Positions 43,733 through 53,043 of a DNA stretch of 64,000 bases are shown here, one piece after another. Position numbers and translations under genes: made by a program. Position 1 is the first letter of the stretch. Each line of letters starts with the position of its first letter. The notes beneath the pieces were generated by a model, which was not told where the DNA came from, did not search any database, and saw only the letters and a program-made list of their open reading frames with translations. The stretch is taken from assembly GCA_937896665.1 (NCBI GenBank), contig CALBNS010000040.1:124001-188000 (forward strand). Reading direction: 5' to 3'. Source of the stretch: an uncultured Clostridia bacterium. Lineage in GTDB: Bacteria > Bacillota > Clostridia > Lachnospirales > Lachnospiraceae.

Positions 43733-46378
43733 CTACCATCTGTTTTTTAATTTATTTTGCAGACGATAAATTGTGTTTAACGCATCCATTGGTGTCAGAT
43801 GACTGACATCTATGGATTTCAGTTCTTCTAATACATCATCATCTTTCACAGTGTCAAATAATGACATCTGTGCAAGGTCTACTTCATCATATTTCTTCAT
43901 TTTTTTCACCGGTTCGTTAGTCTGAACAGAGATATCACGGATTCTGGTCGTGATGTCCGCATTAATCAGTTCATCTACAATCTCTTTTGCTCTGGAAATG
44001 ACCGACTCCGGCACACCGGCAAGCTTGGCAACCTGGATGCCGTAACTTTTATCTGCGCCTCCCTTTACAATCTTTCGTAAAAATACTATGTCGTCTCCCT
44101 TTTCCTTCACTGCAATACAATAATTGTTTACACTATCAATCTTTCCTTCTAATTCAGTTAACTCGTGATAGTGAGTCGCAAATAGAGTCTTCGCTCCAAG
44201 CAGTCTCTTGTTGCTGATATGCTCCACAACTGCCCATGCAATACTAAGACCATCAAACGTACTTGTTCCACGCCCAATCTCATCTAAGATTAGGAGACTT
44301 TTAGAAGTAGCATTGCGAAGAATATTGGCAACCTCCGTCATTTCAACCATAAATGTACTCTGTCCGGAAGCCAAATCGTCCGATGCACCTACACGTGTAA
44401 AAATACGATCTACAATTCCAATATTAGCACTCTCTGCTGGAACAAAGGAACCAATCTGGGCCATAAGAACAATCAAGGCTGTCTGACGCATGTAGGTTGA
44501 TTTTCCTGCCATGTTTGGACCGGTAATGATTGAAATACGATTCTTCTTATCATCCAGATATGTGTCATTGGCGATGAACATATCATTTGGTATCATCTTT
44601 TCTACAACCGGATGACGGCCGTTTTTGATATCAATTAAACCTTTTTCGTTAATCTTTGGACGAACATAACCACTGCGTTCTGCAACTAATGCAAGTGAGG
44701 TAAAGACATCGATCTGGGCAATGGCTTTCGCTGTTTTCTGAATGCGAACAACTTCACTTGCAATCGTATCCCGAATTCGACAATACGCCTCATATTCTAA
44801 CGCATACAACTTATCCTCTGCACCTAAAATCATATCTTCTAATTCTTTTAACCGTGGAATTATATAACGCTCGGCATTTGCCAAGGTCTGTTTTCTTGTA
44901 TAATAATCTGGCACAAGTTCCTTATACGAATTCGTAACCTCCAGATAGTAACCAAATACTTTATTATATTTGATTCTCAAGTTTCGAATACCGGTTTTTT
45001 CACGCTCCTCGGCTTCTAACTGGGCAAGCCAATTTTTCCCTTCTGTCTTCGCATTGCGCAGCATGTCAATATCTTCACTATATCCTTCTTTGATAATTCC
45101 GCCCTCTTTCATTGCAATTGGCGGCTCATCCTGAATGGAAACGCAAATTAAATGATACAATTCTTCTAAAGTATCCAGTGATTCATGTAGTTCTTTTAAA
45201 AGAGTGGCATTCATATCACCAAGAATGCATTTGATATGAGGCAGCATCTCCAAAGAACTCTTAAACGCAATCAAATCTCTCGGATTAGCTGACTGATATG
45301 TAATTCTTCCAATCAGACGCTCTAAATCATAAACAGGTGTCAGATATTCCCGGATTTCTTCACGGGAAATTGCGTCGTTTTTCAATTCTTCCACAGTATC
45401 TAATCGGTTTACTATATCTTGTTTGTCAATCAATGGTTGTTCTACGAAACTACGGAGTGTTCTAGCGCCCATAGCTGTCCTTGTTTTATCCAATACCCAG
45501 AGAAGTGAACCACGTTTTTGCTTTTCACGAAGTGTCTCACACAATTCTAGATTCCTTCTCGAAGAGCTGTCTAGCAGCATATATTTTCCGATCGTATATC
45601 CGGTAATCCCCGTAATATGTGCAAGGGAGGTCTTTTGTGTTTCATAGAGATATTGTAACAATGCGCCTGCGCCGATTACACCACAACTATAATCAGAGAG
45701 TCCTAATCCTTCTAATGCAGACACTTTGAAGTGTTCTTTTAAAATCTTGGTACAAAGCTGATCATCAAAGTACCATGCTTCTAATGCATAGATTGTGATT
45801 CCTAACCTGTTTTTTAAATCGTCTAAGTCAATTCCACTCATGTAAAGCGGCTCATTGCAAATAATCTCAGATGGTGCAAATTTTGCAATTTCATCTAGAA
45901 GTTTTCTGCTGTTGTCCAATTCTGTTACAAAATAATCACCCGTCGATACATCTGCGATGGATAATCCATAACGATCGCCAATGTATACGATACACATAAT
46001 ATAATTATTTTTTCCATCTTCAAGTGCCTGTGTATTCAGATTTGTTCCCGGAGTTACAATACGAACGACCTCACGTTTTACAATACCTTTGGTAAGTTTC
46101 GGATCCTCTACCTGCTCACAAATTGCAACTTTATATCCCTTACTTACTAATCTGTTCAGATATCCTTCTACAGCATGGTAAGGAACCCCGCACATCGGTG
46201 CACGTTCCTCCAATCCACAATTTTTTCCTGTTAATGTAATCTCTAATTCTCTGGAAGCAGTTAATGCATCATCAAAGAACATCTCATAAAAATCACCTAA
46301 TCTATAAAATAAAATGCAGTCTTTATACTGTGCTTTTGTTTCCATATACTGCTGCATCATAGGGGTTAATTCAGCCAC
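43733..46378 (-). CDS. mutS: DNA mismatch repair protein MutS
   Basis: An 881-residue MutS. The mismatch-reading FxE motif is in GDFYEMFFDD near the N-terminus. The ATPase has TGPNMAGKSTYMRQ and LILDEIGRGTSTFDG, and MSLFD near the C-terminus matches a beta-clamp-binding peptide. GTG 46378 is the start, nine bases after AAAGGAG. First gene of mutS-mutL-miaA-ynbB. Confidence 0.97.
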   Translation of the reverse strand: MAELTPMMQQYMETKAQYKDCILFYRLGDFYEMFFDDALTASRELEITLTGKNCGLEERAPMCGVPYHAVEGYLNRLVSKGYKVAICEQVEDPKLTKGIVKREVVRIVTPGTNLNTQALEDGKNNYIMCIVYIGDRYGLSIADVSTGDYFVTELDNSRKLLDEIAKFAPSEIICNEPLYMSGIDLDDLKNRLGITIYALEAWYFDDQLCTKILKEHFKVSALEGLGLSDYSCGVIGAGALLQYLYETQKTSLAHITGITGYTIGKYMLLDSSSRRNLELCETLREKQKRGSLLWVLDKTRTAMGARTLRSFVEQPLIDKQDIVNRLDTVEELKNDAISREEIREYLTPVYDLERLIGRITYQSANPRDLIAFKSSLEMLPHIKCILGDMNATLLKELHESLDTLEELYHLICVSIQDEPPIAMKEGGIIKEGYSEDIDMLRNAKTEGKNWLAQLEAEEREKTGIRNLRIKYNKVFGYYLEVTNSYKELVPDYYTRKQTLANAERYIIPRLKELEDMILGAEDKLYALEYEAYCRIRDTIASEVVRIQKTAKAIAQIDVFTSLALVAERSGYVRPKINEKGLIDIKNGRHPVVEKMIPNDMFIANDTYLDDKKNRISIITGPNMAGKSTYMRQTALIVLMAQIGSFVPAESANIGIVDRIFTRVGASDDLASGQSTFMVEMTEVANILRNATSKSLLILDEIGRGTSTFDGLSIAWAVVEHISNKRLLGAKTLFATHYHELTELEGKIDSVNNYCIAVKEKGDDIVFLRKIVKGGADKSYGIQVAKLAGVPESVISRAKEIVDELINADITTRIRDISVQTNEPVKKMKKYDEVDLAQMSLFDTVKDDDVLEELKSIDVSHLTPMDALNTIYRLQNKLKNRW

Positions 46379-46419
46379 GTCTTTTCTCCTTTATGTCTGT
46401 CTACTATTACTCAGAGTAA

Positions 46420-46448
46420 AGTATAGACCAAATCAATAAAAAATACAA
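46420..46448 (-). promoter_or_regulatory. Predicted promoter of the mutS operon
   Basis: Minus-strand TTGTAT (46443-46448), 17-base spacer, TATACT (46420-46425). Confidence 0.6.
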
Positions 46449-46461
46449 ATATTTTCTTTGC

Positions 46462-46884
46462 TTATAATACGTGATATTTGGGCTTCTCTTCTCTAAAAAT
46501 CCAGTGTAACAAATATCCACTTGCAAAAATTCCAACTACACATAATCCTGAGAAAATAATTGCAAATGGCAGACAAATCTGCCCAAATAAGTTAAAAGGC
46601 TGATCACTGTAATCCCATACATACCACTGAAACCATTTATTTACAATAATACCTGTAATAAATTCACAGGCGGTCACAAAAATACTGCAGCGAAGGATCT
46701 GAAGCCAAAGAGGATCCTGCCATCTGACTGCCATTCCCTGTGCACCGAAAAACATGAAACATACTCCGCCAAGCACAAACATACTCCAATGCGAAAAACC
46801 TCGAAATACCATCTCAAATGTATAATAAAGACTTCCGCCTGATAACCATAAAAACAAATACTCTTTTAGTCTTTTTGCGTGCAT
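46462..46884 (-). CDS. Putative ABC-type permease, CmpB-like (PF06541-type) membrane protein
   Basis: A 140-residue protein with four membrane helices and the pattern WDYSDQPFNLFGQICLPFA that marks this small permease-like family. No ATPase or binding protein is nearby, so the 'ABC permease' name is formal only. AGGGAGGG precedes ATG 46884. Function unknown. Confidence 0.78.
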   Translation of the reverse strand: MHAKRLKEYLFLWLSGGSLYYTFEMVFRGFSHWSMFVLGGVCFMFFGAQGMAVRWQDPLWLQILRCSIFVTACEFITGIIVNKWFQWYVWDYSDQPFNLFGQICLPFAIIFSGLCVVGIFASGYLLHWIFREEKPKYHVL

Positions 46885-46960
46885 AAAAATGCCCTCCCTA
46901 TATCACAGAGTTCTATCATATAGTTTGGGCACTTTTACATAAAATTATATGTGGAATTTA

Positions 46961-48415
46961 TTACATCTCCATTTCACCGATATAATAAAAACCTTTGCAG
47001 CTATTAAGGTGTACGTTAACGATTTTTCCAATTAAACTTGCATCACCTTTAAAGTGTACAAGAATATTATTGCTAAGTCTGCCTGTCACAAGAGAAGCAT
47101 CATGGTCATTTAAAGATTCTACCAGAACTTTCTGAGTAGTTCCTTCATGCACACTGCATACTTCAGTCGAAATATCCTGTACTTCTTTTAATAGACGGTC
47201 AAAACGCATCTTTACAACATCTTCCGGAATCTGGTCCTTCATTACGGCAGCAGGTGTTCCGGTACGTTTTGAATAGATAAATGTAAATGCACTGTCATAA
47301 CGCACCTGTCTTACCACGTCCATAGTCTCTAAAAAATCTTCTTCTGTTTCACCAGGAAAACCTACAATAATATCTGTTGTCAAAGAAATATCTGGAATTG
47401 CCGCTTTAATTTTACGTACCAAATCCAAATACTGTTCTTTTGTATAACAACGGTTCATTTTTTCAAGAATTCTGCTGCTTCCTGATTGTACCGGTAGATG
47501 CAGATGCCTACAGATTTTCTTTGATTTACTCATGACTTCAATCAGCTCGTCCGACAAATCCTTCGGATGTGAAGTCATAAAACGGATTCGTTCAAGTCCT
47601 TCGATTTTTTCAATTTCTATTAAGAGCTGTGCAAATGTCATCGGCTCTTCTAAATTCTTTCCATAAGAATTAACATTCTGTCCAAGCAGCATCACTTCTA
47701 CAACACCGTCGGCCAAAAGCTTTTCAATTTCTCTGATAATATCTTTGGGGTTACGGCTTCTTTCACGTCCCCTTACATATGGTACGATACAATAACTGCA
47801 AAAATTATTGCATCCAAACATAATATTTACCCCTGATTTGAACGAAAATTTACGTTCGCTCGGAAGATCTTCTACGATTTTATCAGTATCTTTCCATATA
47901 TCAATTACCATTCGCTCTGATTCAAAACATGTTACAATCAGTTCGGCAAACTTATAAATATTATGTGTACCAAAAATCAAATCTACAAACTTATAGCTTT
48001 TCTTTAATTTTTCAACCACTTCCGGCTCCTGCATCATGCAGCCACAAAGACCAATCATCATATGAGGATTCATTTTCTTAACACGTTTTAATTGTCCCAA
48101 ACGTCCATATACGCGTAAATTTGCATTCTCACGGACGGTGCAGGTGTTATAGATTACAAAATCAGCCTTTTCTTCGTCTGTTTCTTCCACATAACCAATC
48201 TGCTCTAAAACGCCTACTAGTTTTTCGGAGTCTCTGGCATTCATCTGGCACCCGAACGTAGTAACGCAAAATGTCAGCGGACGTCCACATTCTTCAGAAG
48301 CTCTTTGTACATATGCTTTGGCTTTCTTCATAAAATAATACTGTCTTTCAGGTTCATTTACAGGCGCTTCCTGCATCAAATTCATTTCTTCTATGTATTG
48401 TTCTATATTTTTCAA
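46961..48415 (-). CDS. miaB: tRNA-2-methylthio-N6-dimethylallyladenosine synthase
   Basis: A 484-residue MiaB. The N-terminal UPF0004 domain has TFGCQMNARDSEKL with cluster cysteines, plus CTVREN and LCGCMMQ. The radical SAM motif is MFGCNNFCSYCIVPYVRGRERSR. The C-terminal TRAM domain ends near FYYIGEMEM. It adds methylthio to the product of MiaA. The start is TTG 48415 after AGAGG; ATGs inside would truncate the leader common to Clostridia. Confidence 0.95.
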   Translation of the reverse strand: MKNIEQYIEEMNLMQEAPVNEPERQYYFMKKAKAYVQRASEECGRPLTFCVTTFGCQMNARDSEKLVGVLEQIGYVEETDEEKADFVIYNTCTVRENANLRVYGRLGQLKRVKKMNPHMMIGLCGCMMQEPEVVEKLKKSYKFVDLIFGTHNIYKFAELIVTCFESERMVIDIWKDTDKIVEDLPSERKFSFKSGVNIMFGCNNFCSYCIVPYVRGRERSRNPKDIIREIEKLLADGVVEVMLLGQNVNSYGKNLEEPMTFAQLLIEIEKIEGLERIRFMTSHPKDLSDELIEVMSKSKKICRHLHLPVQSGSSRILEKMNRCYTKEQYLDLVRKIKAAIPDISLTTDIIVGFPGETEEDFLETMDVVRQVRYDSAFTFIYSKRTGTPAAVMKDQIPEDVVKMRFDRLLKEVQDISTEVCSVHEGTTQKVLVESLNDHDASLVTGRLSNNILVHFKGDASLIGKIVNVHLNSCKGFYYIGEMEM

Positions 48416-48439
48416 TGCAATTTTCCTCTCTTTATGTTC

Positions 48440-48622
48440 TTAAATAAACTGATTGCTTTCTTTATCATATTGATAATCTATGAGATCCAATTTTGTAGCC
48501 AGTTCGTCTTTATTAACTTCTAATTCCTGACACAAAGTGTCCAAATCTTTATAGCAATCTCTTAATTTCGTATTAATCACACTTAATAAAATCATTGGAT
48601 CTTTTGGTAATGTGCTAATCAT
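48440..48622 (-). CDS. DUF4250 family small protein
   Basis: A 60-residue protein beginning MISTLPKDPMILLSVINTKLRDCY, as in DUF4250. It looks like a short helical protein with weak likeness to a DNA-binding turn (LCQELEVNKDELATKL). AGAGGAG is seven bases upstream, and the ATG overlaps the stop region of the cyclo-ligase gene. Function unknown. Confidence 0.8.
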   Translation of the reverse strand: MISTLPKDPMILLSVINTKLRDCYKDLDTLCQELEVNKDELATKLDLIDYQYDKESNQFI

Positions 48623-49163
48623 AAATTCGCTCCTCTGTAATCATAATCTGTGGACGAATATCATGTAGTTCTGTTGGGACATATTCCACAATCTGTAGCT
48701 GAAATGCAAGTGCAAATGTATGATACTCGGGATGACAGCTAAGATAAGTGTCATAAAAGCCTTTCCCATAACCGAGGCGACCATGGTTTTGATCAAATAC
48801 ACTTCCCGGCATAACAACAAGTACATTGACCCCTTTTGCAATTTCTTCTGTAACAGGCTCTAAAACATGACAAAATCCTTCTTCTAATTCATCATAGCTT
48901 TGAATATAATAGAAATCCATCTTTCCATTGTGTATTTTAGGAACTGCAACTTTTTTTCCAAGCTTCCATCCATGCTCAATAATTGTATGTGTACCAGCCT
49001 CATTATTATAGTCCACATAACAATATATTTCATCTGCTTCTAAAAAGTAGGAATGAGAGACAACCTGCTGTGCAATCAGACGGCTTTTTTCCTGCCATTC
49101 TTCATGCGATAATTCACTACGCTTCTTTAGTATTCTCTTTCTAATGTCCTTTTTTGTTTCCAT
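48615..49163 (-). CDS. 5-formyltetrahydrofolate cyclo-ligase
   Basis: A 182-residue enzyme making 5,10-methenyl-THF from 5-formyl-THF. METKKDIRKRILKKR is the basic opening; VPKIHNGKMDFYYI and GRLGYGKGFYDTYL are substrate/ATP motifs. ATG 49163 lies within the end of the DUF896 gene; a longer in-frame start at 49193 is possible but adds residues atypical for the family. Confidence 0.92.
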   Translation of the reverse strand: METKKDIRKRILKKRSELSHEEWQEKSRLIAQQVVSHSYFLEADEIYCYVDYNNEAGTHTIIEHGWKLGKKVAVPKIHNGKMDFYYIQSYDELEEGFCHVLEPVTEEIAKGVNVLVVMPGSVFDQNHGRLGYGKGFYDTYLSCHPEYHTFALAFQLQIVEYVPTELHDIRPQIMITEERIYD

Positions 49164-49362
49164 ATTTTTCACCAAGATTGGTAATGCTTCCATCTGCTTC
49201 CCGAATAGAAATATTATCCAGCTGTCCTCTTAAGTTTCTCTTGAAAGAGTCAATAAATTCACGGCGAAGGACTTGTTGTTCTTTTTTTTCGGCTTCTGTT
49301 AATCCTTCTGACTTTGATTTTCTATATAATTCATTAATTCTCTGAATTTTTTCTTCTGTCAT
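49141..49362 (-). CDS. DUF896 domain protein (YnzC/YaaK-type)
   Basis: A 73-residue DUF896 protein with EEKIQRINELYRKSKSEGLTEAEKKEQ followed by RREFIDSFKRNLRGQLD, a two-helix fold. In Bacillus the relative ynzC lies in the yneA SOS operon, but here it is far from yneA. AAAGGA precedes ATG 49362. Function unknown. Confidence 0.9.
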   Translation of the reverse strand: MTEEKIQRINELYRKSKSEGLTEAEKKEQQVLRREFIDSFKRNLRGQLDNISIREADGSITNLGEKYGNKKGH

Positions 49363-49430
49363 ATCTTTGGTTCCTTTCCTCAATAATTTCCACAGTTATC
49401 TTACACTATATCGCTTTTGAAGTCTACTTT

Positions 49431-49775
49431 TTAACTCGAATAATTTTCTAAAAAACCATAAACTTCTCCTAAACTACCGACCTTTTTCCCTGTTTTAAGT
49501 TCTTCCTGCAGATTTTCAGGCAACATTTTTACTTCAATTGTCGTATATTCATAAACCGTTTTGAGATCAGACAAATACACAATCACATATCCATCCCTTT
49601 CACAGATTACATACCCGTCTTCTTTCTGGGCACTGCCATCTGTACTCAGCATCTCCTCGTTAATCTTTTCTGATTTTTCTATTGTACGATCATAACTCCA
49701 TTTATATACGAACATAAATGCAAGTGTAAAAACCACAATAATCATAAAAAAACCAATACTATATCTCTTATTCAT
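49431..49775 (-). CDS. BofC-C-terminal-domain-like membrane-anchored protein
   Basis: A 114-residue protein with one N-terminal membrane helix (about 8-26). The outer domain YVICERDGYVIVYLSDLKTVYEYTTI...LPENLQEELKTGKKVGSLGEVYGFLENY resembles the C-terminal domain of BofC, a forespore regulator in Bacillus. A sporulation role is likely but not certain. Lies next to the SpoVB-like gene. Confidence 0.75.
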   Translation of the reverse strand: MNKRYSIGFFMIIVVFTLAFMFVYKWSYDRTIEKSEKINEEMLSTDGSAQKEDGYVICERDGYVIVYLSDLKTVYEYTTIEVKMLPENLQEELKTGKKVGSLGEVYGFLENYSS

Positions 49776-49834
49776 AAGGACAACCCCTTTTTAGATACAG
49801 TATTGGTATTTTTTTTCATTTTATACTTCTAATA

Positions 49835-51496
49835 TTAATCCTTTTTTACTAAATGAAGCTTCTTGAATAAAGCAAGCAATGTTGTGCCTTTTGGAAGCCC
49901 AACAATTTCTTCCGGTGTTAATGCACCTGATTTTAGGAGCGAAATTCCGTATACAACTACAGCCACCACCAAAGCAAAGATTGTATTCAGTTTCTCAGGC
50001 AGTACTCTGCCACCAAGCATATGTATGCCCCATGCTGCTGCACCCATAATTGCTGCAGCTCCAAATGGGAGTATGAATGTTTTCATGATCTCCTGACGAT
50101 ATGATACTGCACGTGCCAGAGCTCTTCCATTTAAGATACACATTGACAATGAAAAAATAATATTACCTGCTACTACAGCATAAATGCCCCATTTAAATAC
50201 TATAAGCATGAGCACAAGCCCGATTAGATGAATTACTAATGAAATAGCTCCATGTTTTACAGGCGTTGTCATCTTATTCAGCCCTTGTAATATGGAATTC
50301 GTTACTGTTGACAGACAGTAGAATACAACTGTAATTGCACCAAGCTGCAGCATACGTGCCGGTGTGTCAATATTTCCTTTATATAAAAGTGCGAGAATTG
50401 GTTTACCAAGGACAAGGAATCCTACACAGCTTGGAATCGCAATCAACATGGAAAAACGGATTACCATACTGATTTTGCTGTGTATTTGTTTTTTTGTTCC
50501 TGTCGCAACGGTCGCCGTCAGACTTGGAATTAATGAAGCGCCAAGTGCATTAGCAACTGCCAACGGTATATTAATCAAAGTGTTGTATTTTCCTGTGAAC
50601 ATGCCAAGAAACTCTGCCGTCGCTTTTTCGGTATGTCCCTGTACTGTCATAATATTGCTAAAAATACCCTGGTCTAAAGTTTCGCTGATATTGTAAATGG
50701 CCGTACTTAAAATGACAGGCGTAATTGTCAGTGCAAGAATCGTAAATATATCCCGATATTCTTCTAGGTTTTTCGTTTTGTCTTTTCTAAGATGACGCTT
50801 CATCGTTGTACTATAAGCTTTCATCACAATCAAAAGGAAAATCAAACCAAAAAGAGCTCCTGTAACAGTACCAAGTGTACCACCGGCTGCACCATAAGCA
50901 TAAGGTAATGAAGGATTTGTCTGTGCTTCTGCAACTTTTTTCCCCATTTCCAGCAGATAGCTTGCACCAATTACACTTACAATTGCATTTACAATCTGCT
51001 CAACAATCTGTGAAACAGCAGTTGGTACCATCGTGCCAAGCCCCTGAAAATATCCACGTACAACTCCCATGATTGCTACAATAAACAATCCTGGTGCCAA
51101 CACTCTAAGTGCATATGCACTTAATTGAATTGACATAATATCACTCGCTATAAAGTCAGAAAAAACATAGACAAAAATACATGCCGCTGCACCAACTATA
51201 ACTGCAAATGAGAGTGCTCCCTTAAAAATACGCATCGCATTCTTATGTTCCCCTTTAGAAACACGCGCAGACACCAGTTTGGAAACAGCAAGTGGGAGAC
51301 TATAAGAAGTCAAAAGTAGTGCAATATTGTAAATTGAAAATGCACATCCGTAAAATCCCTGTCCCTCATCTCCTAAAATATTATTTACAGGAATTCGATA
51401 TGCAATTCCGATTAATCTAGTGATAATGCCTGCTGCTGCGAGAATCATTCCCTGCATCAGAAAGCTACTATTTTTTTTCTTTGGTTTTGTCCCCAT
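49835..51496 (-). CDS. SpoVB-like polysaccharide/lipid flippase (MOP superfamily)
   Basis: A 553-residue membrane protein with about 14 helices. GIITRLIGIAYRIPVNNILGDEGQGFYGCAFSIYNIALLLTSYSLPLAVSKLVS is the conserved SpoVB/MurJ-type opening. It may flip a wall or cortex lipid precursor; whether it acts in sporulation or vegetative growth cannot be told. ATG 51496 follows GAGCGAGG. Confidence 0.87.
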   Translation of the reverse strand: MGTKPKKKNSSFLMQGMILAAAGIITRLIGIAYRIPVNNILGDEGQGFYGCAFSIYNIALLLTSYSLPLAVSKLVSARVSKGEHKNAMRIFKGALSFAVIVGAAACIFVYVFSDFIASDIMSIQLSAYALRVLAPGLFIVAIMGVVRGYFQGLGTMVPTAVSQIVEQIVNAIVSVIGASYLLEMGKKVAEAQTNPSLPYAYGAAGGTLGTVTGALFGLIFLLIVMKAYSTTMKRHLRKDKTKNLEEYRDIFTILALTITPVILSTAIYNISETLDQGIFSNIMTVQGHTEKATAEFLGMFTGKYNTLINIPLAVANALGASLIPSLTATVATGTKKQIHSKISMVIRFSMLIAIPSCVGFLVLGKPILALLYKGNIDTPARMLQLGAITVVFYCLSTVTNSILQGLNKMTTPVKHGAISLVIHLIGLVLMLIVFKWGIYAVVAGNIIFSLSMCILNGRALARAVSYRQEIMKTFILPFGAAAIMGAAAWGIHMLGGRVLPEKLNTIFALVVAVVVYGISLLKSGALTPEEIVGLPKGTTLLALFKKLHLVKKD

Positions 51497-51518
51497 AAAA
51501 TAACCTCGCTCATATATG

Positions 51519-52013
51519 TTAACGCAGTATATTTAACTGTTCTAAGATTTCTTTCTGTTTTTGCTCCATAACTACACGTTCCTCTTCTTCCATGTGGTCA
51601 TAACCACACAAATGAAGCATACTATGTGCAATTAAAAACGCATATTCCCTTTCAATGGAATGACCATATTCCTCAGCCTGTTCAATCACTTTTTCTTTTG
51701 AAATCACAATATCACCAAGCATCAGTTCTCCACTTTCAGGGTTAAAGTATTCAAAATGATCATCCAAAAAATCAAATTCTCCCGGTATTTCATAATCTAC
51801 CATTGGAAATGACAATACGTCAGTTGCTCTGTCAATCTGACGGAAATCAAGGTTCATTTCCTGTATTTCATTATTCATTGTTAAAAGCAGATTTACCTCT
51901 GCATCATATGGACATTCCACATAGTCTAATGCCTTTTCAATGACTCTTTTTGCCAGTTCTTCGCATGGCAAATCAAGCTTCAGACTGCTCTCTTCTTCAA
52001 ATAGTAATGTCAT
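51519..52013 (-). CDS. ybeY: Endoribonuclease YbeY
   Basis: A 164-residue rRNA maturation factor. The zinc site HSMLHLCGYDH is complete, and ATDVLSFPM is the second motif. The ATG at 52013 shares its A with the stop codon of phoH (TAATG), so translation is coupled. Confidence 0.95.
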   Translation of the reverse strand: MTLLFEEESSLKLDLPCEELAKRVIEKALDYVECPYDAEVNLLLTMNNEIQEMNLDFRQIDRATDVLSFPMVDYEIPGEFDFLDDHFEYFNPESGELMLGDIVISKEKVIEQAEEYGHSIEREYAFLIAHSMLHLCGYDHMEEEERVVMEQKQKEILEQLNILR

Positions 52014-53011
52014 TATTTCTTCCAACTGCCTTTCTGCCGCTCTTTTTTATAGTTACTTTTCTTTTCGTATTCTTCATATGCCTTTACAATACGCTGTACA
52101 AGCGGATGTCTTACGACATCTTTACTTGTCAGATTGCAGATTGATATATCTTCAATATTTCGAACTACTTTCGTCGCAACATCTAATCCGGATACCGCAC
52201 CTGCAGGCAAATCCTTCTGTGTAATATCCCCAGTAATGACGACCTTAGAGCCAAAACCAATTCGGGTAAGAAACATCTTCATCTGAGCAGGCGTTGTGTT
52301 CTGTGCTTCATCTAGAATAATAAATGCATTGTCGAGTGTACGGCCTCTCATATATGCAAGAGGTGCAACTTCAATCAATCCTTTCTCAGAATTCTTAATA
52401 AAACTTTCGGCCCCCATAATCTGATATAATGCGTCATAAAGTGGTCTTAAATAAGGGTCAATCTTGCTTTGTAAATCTCCTGGAAGGAATCCAAGTTTCT
52501 CCCCTGCCTCGATTGCCGGGCGTGTCAGAATAATGCGCCCTACTTCGTTATTCTTAAAAGCAGTGATTGCCATGGCCATTGCGAGATAGGTCTTACCGGT
52601 TCCTGCCGGACCAAGCCCAAACACAATCATCTGTTTGCGAATTGCATCTACATACTTCTTTTGTCCCATGGTCTTTGGTTTAATAGGTTTTCCCTGCAGT
52701 GTATGGCAAATAATATCTTTATCTATTTCAACTAACTCGTTTTCTTTATCATCAAAAACAAGTGAAATTGCATAATCTACATTCTGCTCCGAAATGTTGT
52801 TTCCTCTTTTTGATAATTCAGTAAGCTGCGTCAAGACACGTTTTGCCTGGCTTACTCTCGTGGCATCTCCGAGAATCTTAACATTTCCATCACGAGCAAT
52901 CAACGTCACATGCAAAGTACGTTCTATCTTTTTTGCATAGGCATCAAACTGGCCAAAAATATTTTTTTCGTGTTCTACCGGTATTTCTATTATTTCTTCC
53001 AGAATACTCAT
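52013..53011 (-). CDS. phoH: PhoH family ATPase
   Basis: A 332-residue PhoH-like ATPase. A KH-like N-terminal region (VTLIARDGNVKILGDATRVSQAKRVLTQL) precedes the ATPase with Walker A GPAGTGKTYLA and Walker B FIILDEAQNTTPAQMKMFLTRIG. It is usually linked to ybeY and sporulation genes yqfC/yqfD, as here, and is implicated in RNA metabolism. Confidence 0.95.
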   Translation of the reverse strand: MSILEEIIEIPVEHEKNIFGQFDAYAKKIERTLHVTLIARDGNVKILGDATRVSQAKRVLTQLTELSKRGNNISEQNVDYAISLVFDDKENELVEIDKDIICHTLQGKPIKPKTMGQKKYVDAIRKQMIVFGLGPAGTGKTYLAMAMAITAFKNNEVGRIILTRPAIEAGEKLGFLPGDLQSKIDPYLRPLYDALYQIMGAESFIKNSEKGLIEVAPLAYMRGRTLDNAFIILDEAQNTTPAQMKMFLTRIGFGSKVVITGDITQKDLPAGAVSGLDVATKVVRNIEDISICNLTSKDVVRHPLVQRIVKAYEEYEKKSNYKKERQKGSWKK

Positions 53012-53043
53012 ATGTGTAATCCTTTCTATACGTCATACTTGTT

